A DNA stretch of 64,000 nucleotides from GCA-2688775 sp035288865. Lineage in GTDB: Archaea; Nanobdellota; Nanobdellia; Woesearchaeales; GW2011-AR4. The stretch is taken from the NCBI GenBank assembly GCA_035288865.1, contig DATDZA010000052.1:28757-92756 (forward strand), written 5' to 3'. The notes beneath the pieces are model-generated. The model did not search any database. It saw nothing but the letters and a program-made list of their open reading frames with translations, and was not told the DNA's origin. Positions within the stretch are counted from its first letter, which is position 1. The number at the start of each line of letters is the position of its first letter. This document shows, piece by piece, positions 9,549-17,959 of the stretch. A program made the position numbers and the translations under genes.

Positions 9549-9829
9549 TTTTAATAAACACTTATTTATTTTTTATGTATTATTATATGTTTTATCTTAA
9601 CTTTCAAATATTTTTATTAATTATATAATCATTTTTTAAGTTTTTTAGTTTATTTTTTATAGTTATATAACTATTTTTTTAATATTTAAGTTTAAAATTA
9701 ACATTTAAACAAACATTTATTAAGAACTTATGTTTAGTATTTTTAAATCTTTCGTTTTACGTACTCTGGCTAAATTCGGAATCTTTAAATAGTGGCTTTC
9801 TAAGAAGTAATTGTAAGGAGGTGTCCAAT
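9549..9829. other. AT-rich divergent intergenic region
   Basis: This gap separates the minus-strand envelope operon from the small plus-strand protein at 9830. It is almost pure A/T, with T-rich runs at 9600-9720 consistent with archaeal promoters in both directions. I see no ORF, repeat or hairpin worth naming. On the plus strand, TTTAAATAGTGG near 9784 is a plausible TATA element for the gene at 9830. Confidence 0.5.
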
Positions 9830-10048
9830 ATGGGCGAAATGTGTCATGATGGTGTATGCTCCAAATGCTGGGCCACGAAATATATGGTAGTGGGTTTGGT
9901 ATTGGTTGCCAACCAGATGTGGTTTAAGTGGGATATTTGGGTCGTTATTGGTATGCTTTTGATTCTAAAAGGAATCATGAAATTAGCAATGCCAATGGGC
10001 TGCGGCCACTGCAAGTCAGATATGCCAATGAAAAAGGGCAAAAAGTAA
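9830..10048 (+). CDS. Small two-helix membrane protein with Cys pairs
   Basis: This 72-residue protein starts at ATG 9830, chosen because GGAGGT at 9817-9822 is well spaced for it; a GTG at 9821 would overlap that ribosome binding site. CHDGVCSKCW near the N-terminus and CGHCKSD near the C-terminus flank two hydrophobic segments (about 16-32 and 36-53). The four cytosolic-side Cys and two His could bind a metal or form disulfides. I do not recognise the family. A strong hairpin follows the stop. Confidence 0.7.
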   Translation: MGEMCHDGVCSKCWATKYMVVGLVLVANQMWFKWDIWVVIGMLLILKGIMKLAMPMGCGHCKSDMPMKKGKK

Positions 10049-10068
10049 GTTTAATTTTTTACCTTACG

Positions 10069-10101
10069 AAAACCACCGGAATAATTTGTCGGTGGTTTTT
10101 T
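10069..10101 (+). terminator. Hairpin plus T-run after the small Cys protein gene
   Basis: AAAACCACCG (10069-10078) pairs perfectly with CGGTGGTTTT (10090-10099) across an 11-nt loop and runs into six T's. It lies 21 bases after the stop of the gene at 9830-10048 and before the ATG at 10128. It resembles an intrinsic terminator. Archaeal polymerase mainly needs the T-tract, so the hairpin may instead protect the 3' end. Confidence 0.6.
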
Positions 10102-10127
10102 ATATAGTTCTCCTTTCTTCACTTACA

Positions 10128-10874
10128 ATGGATTCGGTTAAAAGAATATTAATTACAAAACAGGGCAGGAAATTCTATGCAAGGGAATTGGAGCAGGATC
10201 TGCATACTCAGTATGGTTTTGTCAAGAAGGAAGATTTGAAAAAATCAAAGGATGGAGATTTAATCAGGTCAAATACAGAAAAGGAATTTTTTATATTCGG
10301 ACCATCTTTTATTGACTTATTCAGAAAAATAAAAAGAGATGCCCAAATCATCCCATTAAAAGATATCGGTTACATAATTGCAGAGACTGGAATTAACAAA
10401 GAAAGCAGAATTCTTGACGCAGGAGCCGGAAGCGGAGCTTTGTCGAGTTTTCTTGCGTCAATCGCAAAAGAAGTTGTGACTTATGAAATACGCGAAGATT
10501 TTATTGAAGTCGTAAAGAAAAATATAGAATTTCTGGCAATAAGAAATCTTAAAATTAAAAATAAAAATATTTACAATGAAATGGAAGAAAAAAATATGGA
10601 TGTGATAACCCTGGATATTCCGGAGCCATGGAATGCAATTGAAAATTGCTCTAAAGCATTGAAGCCGGGAGGATTTATTGTTTCTTACAGCCCTTCAATC
10701 CCACAAGTTGCGGATTTTGTCAATGCTATAAGAAAAAATGAAAGTTATGTTTATCTCAAGACAGTCGAGATTTCAGAGCGGGAATGGGAAGTGGAGGATA
10801 GGAAAGTTAGGCCAAAAAGCCAGGGGATAGGCCATAGCGGTTTCTTAAGTTTCGCGAGGAAAGTTACAAAATGA
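10128..10874 (+). CDS. trmI: tRNA (adenine-N1)-methyltransferase TrmI
   Basis: This 248-residue Rossmann-fold SAM methyltransferase belongs to the TrmI family, which methylates A57/A58 in the T-loop of archaeal tRNA. ILITKQGRKFYA in the N-terminal region and HTQYGFVKKEDL match the small beta domain typical of the family. Motif I is ILDAGAGSGALSS, followed by TYEIREDF and the acidic VITLDIPEPW in the catalytic motif IV position. The ATG at 10128 is used; an upstream in-frame extension to 10086 would start inside the terminator hairpin. The stop overlaps the next gene by 4 bases, so the two are translationally coupled. Confidence 0.85.
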   Translation: MDSVKRILITKQGRKFYARELEQDLHTQYGFVKKEDLKKSKDGDLIRSNTEKEFFIFGPSFIDLFRKIKRDAQIIPLKDIGYIIAETGINKESRILDAGAGSGALSSFLASIAKEVVTYEIREDFIEVVKKNIEFLAIRNLKIKNKNIYNEMEEKNMDVITLDIPEPWNAIENCSKALKPGGFIVSYSPSIPQVADFVNAIRKNESYVYLKTVEISEREWEVEDRKVRPKSQGIGHSGFLSFARKVTK

Positions 10875-11509
10875 TTTTCGCCCAAATTCCTGTTGGTCCA
10901 ATGCAGAATTTTGTTTATCTGGTTGGAGATGAAAAAACAAAAGAAGCTGCAGTTATTGATGCGGGGTGGGATATTGATAAAATTATTGAACACGCAAATA
11001 ATGACAAGCTTAAAATCAAAAAAATAATTTTGACGCATTCCCATTTTGACCATGTCCAGAAGGTTAATGAATTAATTGGAAAAACCAATGCTGATGTTTA
11101 TTTTCACGAGTTAGAATTCCATACAGTTAAAAAGCATATTAAGAATAATTCGGTGAAAATAATAAAAATAAAAAATAATGACGAAATCAAAATAGGAAAA
11201 CTAAAAATTGAAGTTGTTCATACTCCGGGCCACACACCTGGTGCCGTCTGCCTTCTGTTTGGAAATAAGTTAATCACGGGCGATACCTTATTTGTAGGGG
11301 CAATCGGGAGGACAGATTTGCCGGGCGGAGATGCAATCCAATTATTTGAAAGCCTGCAGAAATTAAGAAAATTAGATGATAAAATAGAAATATATCCGGG
11401 ACATGACTATGGAGAAACTCCATTTTCAACAATAGGTGATGAAAAGAAAAACAATCCTTACTTTGTGTGCAAGACAAAGGAAGAATTTTTGAGGTTGGTT
11501 GGGTACTAA
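10871..11509 (+). CDS. Metallo-beta-lactamase-fold hydrolase (glyoxalase II-like)
   Basis: This 212-residue MBL-fold enzyme has all metal ligands visible: THSHFDHV (the HxHxDH motif), GHTPGAVC, GDTLFVGAIGRTD and YPGHDYGETP. This set is typical of hydroxyacylglutathione hydrolase/GloB-like proteins that bind two metals. DPANN archaea usually lack glutathione, so the natural thioester substrate is unknown. It overlaps trmI by 4 bases at its start and its end overlaps the convergent GNAT gene by 4 bases. Confidence 0.85.
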   Translation: MIFAQIPVGPMQNFVYLVGDEKTKEAAVIDAGWDIDKIIEHANNDKLKIKKIILTHSHFDHVQKVNELIGKTNADVYFHELEFHTVKKHIKNNSVKIIKIKNNDEIKIGKLKIEVVHTPGHTPGAVCLLFGNKLITGDTLFVGAIGRTDLPGGDAIQLFESLQKLRKLDDKIEIYPGHDYGETPFSTIGDEKKNNPYFVCKTKEEFLRLVGY

Positions 11510-11973
11510 AAGAATCTGCTATAAACATACTCATCCTTATTTTCATAATAATGTGCTTTCAAAGTTGTTTCATGCGCAAATCCGAGCTTTTCATAGAATC
11601 TATGTGCTCGTATATTATCATAATGTGTAAGTATGTACATTTTCCTTAATTTTGATTTATTTTTTTTATAAAATTCCTTTGCATCTTTCAGCAAGGCCTC
11701 GAACAAGGGCTTGGCAATTCCATGTCCCCTGTATTCCGGAAGCACGGCGATCCTGTCAAGCTCTGCGAGCTGGTGCTTTGGAAGCCCATGCATAATCCAG
11801 GTTGCAATCCCAATTATTTTTCTCTTGTCCTCTGCAACAATATACACCTGCTGTTTTGCGCTTTCACTTTTAAAAACATTTATTCCTTCATTTAAGTTCT
11901 TGACGTTATAGCTTTTTACAAGTACATCGGCTATGCCCTTTGCATCAGATGGTTTTGATCTTCTTATTTTCAT
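11506..11973 (-). CDS. GNAT-family N-acetyltransferase
   Basis: This 155-residue GNAT protein has the four expected motifs: VYIVAEDKRKIIGIATW (beta strands before motif A), LDRIAVLPEYRGHGIAKPL (motif A with the acetyl-CoA-binding R/QxxGxA), YILTHYDNIRAHRFYEKLGF (motif B), and a C-terminal strand. The substrate cannot be predicted; related proteins acetylate N-termini or small amines. It is transcribed towards the MBL-fold gene and overlaps its end by 4 bases. Confidence 0.8.
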   Translation of the reverse strand: MKIRRSKPSDAKGIADVLVKSYNVKNLNEGINVFKSESAKQQVYIVAEDKRKIIGIATWIMHGLPKHQLAELDRIAVLPEYRGHGIAKPLFEALLKDAKEFYKKNKSKLRKMYILTHYDNIRAHRFYEKLGFAHETTLKAHYYENKDEYVYSRFF

Positions 11974-12015
11974 TTTTTAATTAATTTATGGTATCGGTTA
12001 TTAAATATTTTGTTT

Positions 12016-13848
12016 TTATTCAACGACTACACTTTTTGCTAAGTTTCTTGGCTTATCAATATCCCTCCCAAGTTTATCAGCGATGTGATAAGCAAGCAAT
12101 TGCAATGGCACAATTGAAAGTATTGAGCTTAAAGTATAAAGCGTTTTAGGTATAAAAATAGTATGTTTTGATTTCTGGGGTATTTCCTTGTCGCCTTCTG
12201 TTGCGACTGCTATTATAATCCCCCCTCTTGCTTTGACCTCTTCAATGTTTCCAAGAACTTTTTTGTAAGTGTAGATATCCTGCGGTGCAATAAACACAAC
12301 TGGCATATTTTTATCAATTAATGCAATGGGGCCGTGCTTCATCTCAGCAGCAGGATATCCTTCAGCGTGCACATAGCTGACTTCTTTCAATTTAAGAGCC
12401 CCTTCGAGAGCTATCGGAAAATTTATGCCCCTTCCAAGATAAATCGAATTCGGCTTATTGTAATACAATTCAGCGCATTTCAATACTTCTTTATCTTCAT
12501 CCAGAACGGACTGCAGCTGCAGAGGAATTTTTCTTATTCCCTTTATCATATCATGAACTTGTTTTTCATTTAAAGTGCCTTTTATTTTTGATAATAATAT
12601 AGTCAATAAATATAAAACTGCAAGCTGTGTTGTAAAGGCTTTTGTCGATGCGACTCCAATCTCAGGGCCTGCTCTTGTATAAATAACTCCGTCAGAAATT
12701 CTTGTTAGTGAGCTACCCATAACATTGCAAATTGCCAAGGTCTTGACTCCGAGATTTTTTGCTTCTTTCAGCGCTGCTATTGTGTCGGCAGTTTCCCCAG
12801 ACTGTGAAATTGCAACAACCATAGTATCCTTGTCAAGAATAGGATGCCGATACCTGAATTCAGAAGCATACTCAACTTCGGTCGGAATTTTTGCCAGCTC
12901 TTCGAACATAAACTCTCCAACCAACCCGGCGTGCCATGAGGTGCCGCACGCAATTATCACAATTCTATTCACTTTTTTCAGATAATCATAGCTTAGCCCA
13001 AATTCATCTTCGAAAACCACATCGTTGTTTGAAATTCTATCATTCAAAGTGTCTGCAATTGCGCTGGGCTGTTCATATATCTCCTTAAGCATAAAATGGG
13101 AATACCCTCCTTTTTGCGCAGCTTCAGCGCTCCAGTTTATTGTGTGGATTTCTTTATTATTTTCCTCACCGTCCAGTCCAATTATTCGATGGCTGTCTTT
13201 AGTCAAAACTATAATCTCCTTGTCCTCAAGATAAATAATTTTATTTGTATAGCTTAAAATAGAAGGAACATCTGAAGCAATAAAATTTTCTCCGTCTCCA
13301 ATTCCAACAATCAAAGGGCTTTCATTCCTTGCTCCTATCAATTTGTCCGGTTCATTGGAATTTAAAATTCCGAGTGCATAGCTTCCTTCAATCTGGTTCA
13401 AAGCAAGCCTTACAGCCTCTTCAATTTTTTTTCCTTTAATGTTTTCTTCAATCAGGTGCGCAATCACTTCTGTATCAGTTTGAGAAGAAAATTTATGCCC
13501 TTTCTTGATTAATTCGTCTTTTAATTCAGAATAATTTTCTATTATTCCGTTATGAACTACACTTATTTTATTTGTGCAGTCCACATGAGGATGCGCATTT
13601 TTTTCCGTCACTCCTCCATGTGTGCTCCATCTGCAGTGCCCGATACCTATGTTTCCCTCAAGGTTGAGAAAATTAAGCTTTTTATGGACTTCTTCCAGTT
13701 TTCCAACTCCTTTTTTAATGTCGAATCCGTTTCCGTTGATAAAGCACATCCCCACAGAATCATAGCCGCGATATTCTAAATTGGACAGGCCCTTGAACAG
13801 CTTTTCGTTGACATTATTGTTTGATACTACTCCAACAATTCCGCACAT
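12016..13848 (-). CDS. glmS: Glutamine-fructose-6-phosphate aminotransferase (isomerizing)
   Basis: This 610-residue enzyme makes glucosamine-6-phosphate from fructose-6-phosphate and glutamine, the entry step to amino sugars. The start at 13848 gives MCGIVGVV so that Cys2 becomes the N-terminal nucleophile after Met removal; an in-frame ATG at 13860 would bury it. The glutaminase domain shows YRGYDSVG and GHCRWSTHG. Two SIS domains follow, with ACGTSWHAG, ISQSGETADT, STKAFTTQ and the C-terminal DKPRNLAKSVVVE. A small ORF ends 2 bases upstream and GGTGAT near 13856 is the ribosome binding site. The product could feed the glycan locus at 1-9542; that link is inference. Confidence 0.95.
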   Translation of the reverse strand: MCGIVGVVSNNNVNEKLFKGLSNLEYRGYDSVGMCFINGNGFDIKKGVGKLEEVHKKLNFLNLEGNIGIGHCRWSTHGGVTEKNAHPHVDCTNKISVVHNGIIENYSELKDELIKKGHKFSSQTDTEVIAHLIEENIKGKKIEEAVRLALNQIEGSYALGILNSNEPDKLIGARNESPLIVGIGDGENFIASDVPSILSYTNKIIYLEDKEIIVLTKDSHRIIGLDGEENNKEIHTINWSAEAAQKGGYSHFMLKEIYEQPSAIADTLNDRISNNDVVFEDEFGLSYDYLKKVNRIVIIACGTSWHAGLVGEFMFEELAKIPTEVEYASEFRYRHPILDKDTMVVAISQSGETADTIAALKEAKNLGVKTLAICNVMGSSLTRISDGVIYTRAGPEIGVASTKAFTTQLAVLYLLTILLSKIKGTLNEKQVHDMIKGIRKIPLQLQSVLDEDKEVLKCAELYYNKPNSIYLGRGINFPIALEGALKLKEVSYVHAEGYPAAEMKHGPIALIDKNMPVVFIAPQDIYTYKKVLGNIEEVKARGGIIIAVATEGDKEIPQKSKHTIFIPKTLYTLSSILSIVPLQLLAYHIADKLGRDIDKPRNLAKSVVVE

Positions 13849-13849
13849 G

Positions 13850-13963
13850 TCAAAAATCACCTTTGCAGTTGCTTATAACTTTTACTCTCGCGAACTTTTC
13901 GAGTGATTTTTGAGCATGCTCAGAAATTTTTACAATGTTGATGTTAATTAAAATTTCTGACAT
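13850..13963 (-). CDS. Possible 37-residue leader protein upstream of glmS
   Basis: This 37-codon ORF begins with ATG at 13963, preceded by AAGGTGAT at a normal ribosome-binding distance, and its stop lies one base before the glmS ATG. The predicted product starts MSEILININIVKISEHAQK and is a mix of hydrophobic and basic residues with one Cys. Two palindromes lie inside it. The ribosome binding site and the tight coupling to glmS suggest real translation, but the ORF is short and has no recognised family, so it may be a regulatory leader only. Confidence 0.4.
   Translation of the reverse strand: MSEILININIVKISEHAQKSLEKFARVKVISNCKGDF
13911..13960. repeat. Overlapping palindromes in the glmS leader
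   Basis: TGAGCATGCTCA (13911-13922) is a perfect 12-base palindrome. TCAGAAATTTT (13920-13930) and AAAATTTCTGA (13950-13960) form a perfect 11-bp inverted repeat with a 19-base loop. The two share three bases. They lie within the small ORF upstream of glmS, so they could act as operator DNA or as mRNA structure near the ORF's ribosome binding site. Confidence 0.5.
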
Positions 13964-14002
13964 TTAGTTTATCACCTTAATAATATAGAATCCAAAATAT
14001 TA

Positions 14003-14215
14003 ATCAGGATCCGCCGTCTTTTTGTTTAAAATTTTTTATTTATTTATATAATCTTTCTTTTCCTCCTTGGGCTTATAGCGGCGGAATCCTGTTGCCAGTC
14101 CGGTTCATTGGTTTTTTTTGAACTTGGTTTTTGGCTTTTTTTATTTTACGTGAGTATAATGTGCATCTCTCGCCTCCTCACGATAAGATGCACTTGGAGG
14201 TGCTTATCGACGAAT
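14003..14215. ncRNA. Candidate structured RNA or leader in the glmS/regulator divergent region
   Basis: In otherwise AT-rich DNA this stretch holds several GC-rich islands. CAGGATCCGCCG (14005-14016) pairs with CGGCGGAATCCTG (14079-14091) with one bulged base. Further right, GTGCATCT (14161-14168), GCCTCC (14172-14177) and CGATAAG (14181-14187) are complementary, in the same order, to AGATGCAC (14186-14193), GGAGGT (14196-14201) and CTTATCG (14203-14209). GC islands in an AT-rich archaeon usually mark structured RNA. Strand is unclear; if minus, it lies in or before the glmS leader. No known RNA class fits convincingly. Confidence 0.4.
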
Positions 14216-14258
14216 AAACATAGTATATCATAGCTTATTTATATACTTTATTAAAAGA

Positions 14259-14359
14259 TTTATAACACCATTATAAGAAAAATTATAATACTTCTTGTCG
14301 GGAACTATTGGGCTGTCTTGAGCAGGAAAAATGTAAATATTTAATTTATAACACCATTA
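14259..14359 (+). promoter_or_regulatory. Two 15-bp direct repeats upstream of the winged-helix regulator
   Basis: TTTATAACACCATTA occurs exactly twice, at 14259-14273 and 14345-14359, starting 86 bases apart. The second copy is directly followed by ACAAAACTTTTTATAG, a likely TATA region about 25 bases before the ATG at 14396. They are good candidates for operator sites of the adjacent winged-helix protein. Confidence 0.5.
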
Positions 14360-14395
14360 CAAAACTTTTTATAGTAGTTCTACAATTTTATTTTT

Positions 14396-15307
14396 ATGTT
14401 CGTCATAGACAAGCAAAAGAACGAAGTTTATTCATTGCCGGCAAAGGAAATCAAGCCGGATGATGCAGCATCAGTCAGCTCAGGACTAGCTTCTAAAATA
14501 CTCCATCTTATAGCAAAAGAGCCGATGTATGCCATTGACATTGCCAAATCGTTAAAAATGCATGAGCAGAAAATCTATTATCACATAAGAAACCTTGAAA
14601 AAGCGGGAATAATAAGAGTTGTGAAGAAAGAAACAAAGCAGGGCGCTACGGCAAATTTCTATGGATTGACAGAACCTGCCTTTGTAATCCGGTTCAAAAA
14701 TTTTGAAACCACAAGCAAAATCGGTCAGATAAAAAATGAATCAGTATTTCTTGAGCCGTTTATCAGTAATGGGCAGCTAGATTCATTAATAATTGTTGGA
14801 TCTCCCGATCCCCATGGCCCAGACAAGGCAAGAAGCAGGGATGGATATTATGGGATGGATCTGGCATTGTTTCTGGGAACTTTCTTAAATTATGTTCCCC
14901 AATTTAATGTTAAATTAGACACGGAAGTAAGGGATGAAGACTTGCAGAACAATCTGATTTTAATTGGCGGTCCGGTTGTTAATAAAATTGTGGATAAAGT
15001 TAATGCAAAACTGCCAATAAGGTTTGAAGAAGGAAATATACGATCCACAGTTTCAAATGAAACTTATCCGCAGGATGAATGCGGGATAATAGTTAAGGCA
15101 AAAAATCCATTCAATCCGGACAAATCAATTTTAGTGGTGGCAGGAAAAAGATTTTCAGGAACACGAGCGGCAATCATTGCATTCCTAAAAGGATTTAAGA
15201 AAATAACTGATGGCAATGTTCATAATCCGTCTGTAAAGGCAAAAGTAGTGGAAGGCATTGACTTAGATTCAGATGGGATAATAGACGATATCGAGTTTAG
15301 GGAATGA
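14396..15307 (+). CDS. Winged-helix protein with S-layer-type C-terminal domain
   Basis: This 303-residue protein starts at ATG 14396 behind a TATA-like element and is probably leaderless. Residues about 28-95 are an ArsR-like winged helix (ILHLIAKEPMYAIDIAKSL, KIYYHIRNLEKAGIIRVV, and a wing QGATANFYGLT). Residues about 125-290 resemble the archaeal S-layer C-terminal domain: SLIIVGSPD, NNLILIGGPVVNKIV, GIIVKAKNPFNPDKSILVVAGKR and FSGTRAAIIAFLKG. The tail DLDSDGIIDDIEF looks like a calcium-binding loop. No membrane segment is visible, so it is probably a cytosolic regulator that has adopted an S-layer fold. Related proteins are frequent in DPANN and Euryarchaeota. Confidence 0.7.
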   Translation: MFVIDKQKNEVYSLPAKEIKPDDAASVSSGLASKILHLIAKEPMYAIDIAKSLKMHEQKIYYHIRNLEKAGIIRVVKKETKQGATANFYGLTEPAFVIRFKNFETTSKIGQIKNESVFLEPFISNGQLDSLIIVGSPDPHGPDKARSRDGYYGMDLALFLGTFLNYVPQFNVKLDTEVRDEDLQNNLILIGGPVVNKIVDKVNAKLPIRFEEGNIRSTVSNETYPQDECGIIVKAKNPFNPDKSILVVAGKRFSGTRAAIIAFLKGFKKITDGNVHNPSVKAKVVEGIDLDSDGIIDDIEFRE

Positions 15308-15343
15308 GATTTTATTTTTTAGATGAAATTTTTAATAATCAAT

Positions 15344-17098
15344 TCAAGCATAATAATACTTACCGCTGTTTTTCTGCTCCCTGTCAAGTCTTGAATCTAA
15401 TTTATTTACCCTAGGCCTGTTACTTGTTGGGTCGCGTCGAAGTGTAATATTCAATTCTTTCAGAAATTTATTCATTCCTTCTTCCATATCATAAGGCCCC
15501 GTGACATTTCCGGAAATAGCAGGCTTTCCTTCAAACACAATCAATTTGTCAGAAATATAATCAATAAACAGCAAATCGTGGTCAACAATTAATGCAGATG
15601 CTCCTTCGTGCTCGACAAAATCTCTTATGACTTTAGACAAAATTAATCTTTGTTCTGAATCGAGATAAGCAGATGGCTCGTCAAACAGGTATAAATCCGC
15701 ATCCTGCTGGAGGCAATAAGCTATTGCAACTTTTTGCAGCTCGCCTCCGCTTAACTCATTTAATTTTTTTAATGACAGCTGCAGGATGTTTAAGGGACCG
15801 ATTATCTGGTTTTCATATTTGCGGAAAGCTTCTTTCAGAACATCAACAACAAGCGAATCAGATGCTTCCAGATATTGCGGCTTGTAGCTGACTTTAACTT
15901 TGTGTGAAATTTCGCCTTTATCTTGTTTCAGCGCAGATGCAAGCATCTTGATAAAAGTTGTTTTTCCAGTTCCGTTTTCTCCAAGAATCCCGATAATCTC
16001 ATTTTTGTGAAATATTCCTTTCTGCGCTTTCAAAGCGAAATTACCAAGCTTTTTCTCAACATTTTCCCACGAAGTTATAACCTCCTTAATATTTTTTTTC
16101 TTGATTGGCGGCTTTTCTGCAAACTTTATTTTAGAATCGCGAAATCTTACATTCTCTTCTTTTATATATCCTTCAAGATAAACATTTATTCCGTTTCTGA
16201 CCGGCTTTATTCCGCTGACTATGCCGTAAGCATCTTCCTTTCCGTACATTAAATGAACTAAGTCTGCTATGTAATCCAGAATTATCAAATCGTGTTCTAC
16301 AACCAAAACAGAATTATTTTCATTGATTAAATTTTTAATGAACCCGCTTACATTTATTCTCTGCTTGATATCCAGATAACTTGTCGGCTCGTCGAAAATG
16401 TACAAGTTTGCATTTTTCAGGACAGTAGCTGTAATTGCAACCCTCTGCAGCTCGCCGCCCGAAATTTCCGAAATTTCATTGTTAAGCACGTCTTTCAGTT
16501 GCAGCTCATCAACAATTTTATTCAGCGCGTTTTTTTCATCAACTTTTCTTAACAATTCTATTACTTTCCCTTTTGTAGTTTTGGGTATCAAATCAACCTG
16601 CTGCGGCTTGTAAGCCACCTGGATTTCACCGTTTTTTATTTTCTCGAAAAATCCCTGGGATTCTGTGCCTTTGAAAAAAGAAATCAATTTGTCATAATCT
16701 GTTTCTGTCACATTCCAGTCGCCGAAATTCGGCTTAAGGACGCCGGCAATGATTTTTATTGCAGTGGATTTTCCTATTCCGTTGACCCCGAGGATTCCGG
16801 TTACATTTCCGAAAGTTGGAGTCGGGACAGAGTACAAAACGAATTTATTTTCTCCATATCTATGAACTGGCTTTGTCACCAGTTCTTCTGGCAGATTAAT
16901 TATTTTAATAGAATTAGGGGCAGCTTTCGGGCAGATTCCGCATCCGGTGCATAGATGTTCATCAATTGTCAGTTTGCCGTCTGCCTCAATCTTGATGCAT
17001 TCCTTTCCGGTTCTGTTCACCGGGCAGATGCTCTGAACATATAGCTTCAGCTGCATGTCCTTAAGCTTCTCGTTATCAACAATAGCTAGCCTTGTCAT
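15344..17098 (-). CDS. ABCE1/Rli1 ribosome-recycling ATPase with a degenerate Fe-S domain
   Basis: This 584-residue twin-ATPase splits ribosomes after termination in archaea and eukaryotes. Both nucleotide sites look intact: Walker A GVNGIGKSTAIKI and GENGTGKTTFIKM, signatures SGGELQRVAI and SGGELQKVAI, Walker B with FDEPTSYLD and FDEPSAYLD. Family members normally begin with an eight-Cys domain holding two [4Fe-4S] clusters. Here the first cluster keeps only the Cys of ICPVNRTG, with Leu, Gln and other residues at the other three positions. The second keeps CTGCGIC but has KAAPN where KCPF is expected. Four of eight ligands are therefore missing, while the ATPase core is normal. Confidence 0.92.
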   Translation of the reverse strand: MTRLAIVDNEKLKDMQLKLYVQSICPVNRTGKECIKIEADGKLTIDEHLCTGCGICPKAAPNSIKIINLPEELVTKPVHRYGENKFVLYSVPTPTFGNVTGILGVNGIGKSTAIKIIAGVLKPNFGDWNVTETDYDKLISFFKGTESQGFFEKIKNGEIQVAYKPQQVDLIPKTTKGKVIELLRKVDEKNALNKIVDELQLKDVLNNEISEISGGELQRVAITATVLKNANLYIFDEPTSYLDIKQRINVSGFIKNLINENNSVLVVEHDLIILDYIADLVHLMYGKEDAYGIVSGIKPVRNGINVYLEGYIKEENVRFRDSKIKFAEKPPIKKKNIKEVITSWENVEKKLGNFALKAQKGIFHKNEIIGILGENGTGKTTFIKMLASALKQDKGEISHKVKVSYKPQYLEASDSLVVDVLKEAFRKYENQIIGPLNILQLSLKKLNELSGGELQKVAIAYCLQQDADLYLFDEPSAYLDSEQRLILSKVIRDFVEHEGASALIVDHDLLFIDYISDKLIVFEGKPAISGNVTGPYDMEEGMNKFLKELNITLRRDPTSNRPRVNKLDSRLDREQKNSGKYYYA

Positions 17099-17207
17099 TT
17101 TAGAGATTTAATTAATAAAAGTTACTAGAAAAACTGTTTTGAATATTTTAAAATGCAATCCATAGAATACAAAATAGCCCTTTCCTTTTTAAATATTGTG
17201 GAAAAAC

Positions 17208-17891
17208 TTATTTGGGATTTACATCGCTGTCATCAAGGTCGTTCGCGGAGATCAGCTTGAAATAGTACAATGAAGTGCCTGATTTTGCTTTCGATGGAAT
17301 ACCGTAATAAGTGTCAACCCATGTTATTCCCTTGTCTGTCTCGAGCTTCCATGTTTGCCTGTCATCTATTATTTCCTCGCCGGTTTTGGCCGCGTCTTTG
17401 ACATTGAGCCAATCATAAGGCGTTGCGATGTATACATCATTAAAATTCAGGTCGCTTTTTTTTCCTTTAGATAAGCAGGAACTATCCTCGCAGTACGAGG
17501 CTGCAGTGCGTGCTGAAGCGTCAAGATAAATGGTATCCCATGATTCAGCCTTGTCAAGAGTCTTGATTGCCCTGCTTGGAAGGTATTTTATTTTACTTCC
17601 CTTGATGAAGAATGCATAGAAATTGTCTGCCGTTTCAGGGCCTTTATAATTGTAGTGAATGCTTGTCGCTTTTGTCTTGTATTTAGCAAGCAAATCTTTT
17701 ACATCACTTGCAATTCCAACGGGAGCTTGGGTCAGATTTTGAACTGGTGGAGGGATGTTAACCTCCGGTTGAGGTTTTTCTTGTGGAGTTACAGCTGGAG
17801 TAGCTTGAGGAGCATTAACCGACTGTTTGGCGCACGCTCCGATAATTAAAGCCGAAATAATAAACACGATAATTATATTTTTTGTTTTCAT
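17208..17891 (-). CDS. Secreted lipoprotein, function unknown
   Basis: This 227-residue protein has a hydrophobic signal ending in a lipobox (IIGAC), so Cys20 is probably lipid-modified and anchors it outside the membrane. A Pro/Gln/Val-rich spacer (about 25-60) is followed by a globular domain with repeated Tyr, Trp and Asp residues (YKGPETADNFYAFF, SWDTIYLDASA, DRQTWKLETDKGITWVDTYYG). The domain resembles outer-surface lipoprotein beta folds in which conversion of a stored value is measured, but I cannot name a family. It shares orientation with its neighbour at 17960. Confidence 0.65.
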   Translation of the reverse strand: MKTKNIIIVFIISALIIGACAKQSVNAPQATPAVTPQEKPQPEVNIPPPVQNLTQAPVGIASDVKDLLAKYKTKATSIHYNYKGPETADNFYAFFIKGSKIKYLPSRAIKTLDKAESWDTIYLDASARTAASYCEDSSCLSKGKKSDLNFNDVYIATPYDWLNVKDAAKTGEEIIDDRQTWKLETDKGITWVDTYYGIPSKAKSGTSLYYFKLISANDLDDSDVNPK

Positions 17892-17959
17892 AATCTTACC
17901 AAGTACAACGTATCTGCTGATTAAAGATATAAATATTTCTATTTTACGAACCTAAAATT

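Noticed and set aside
17740..17755. Another GGTGGAGGG block of the 3'-end element
   Set aside because: It lies within the lipoprotein coding region (Pro-Pro-Pro codons on the minus strand) and has none of the other three blocks.
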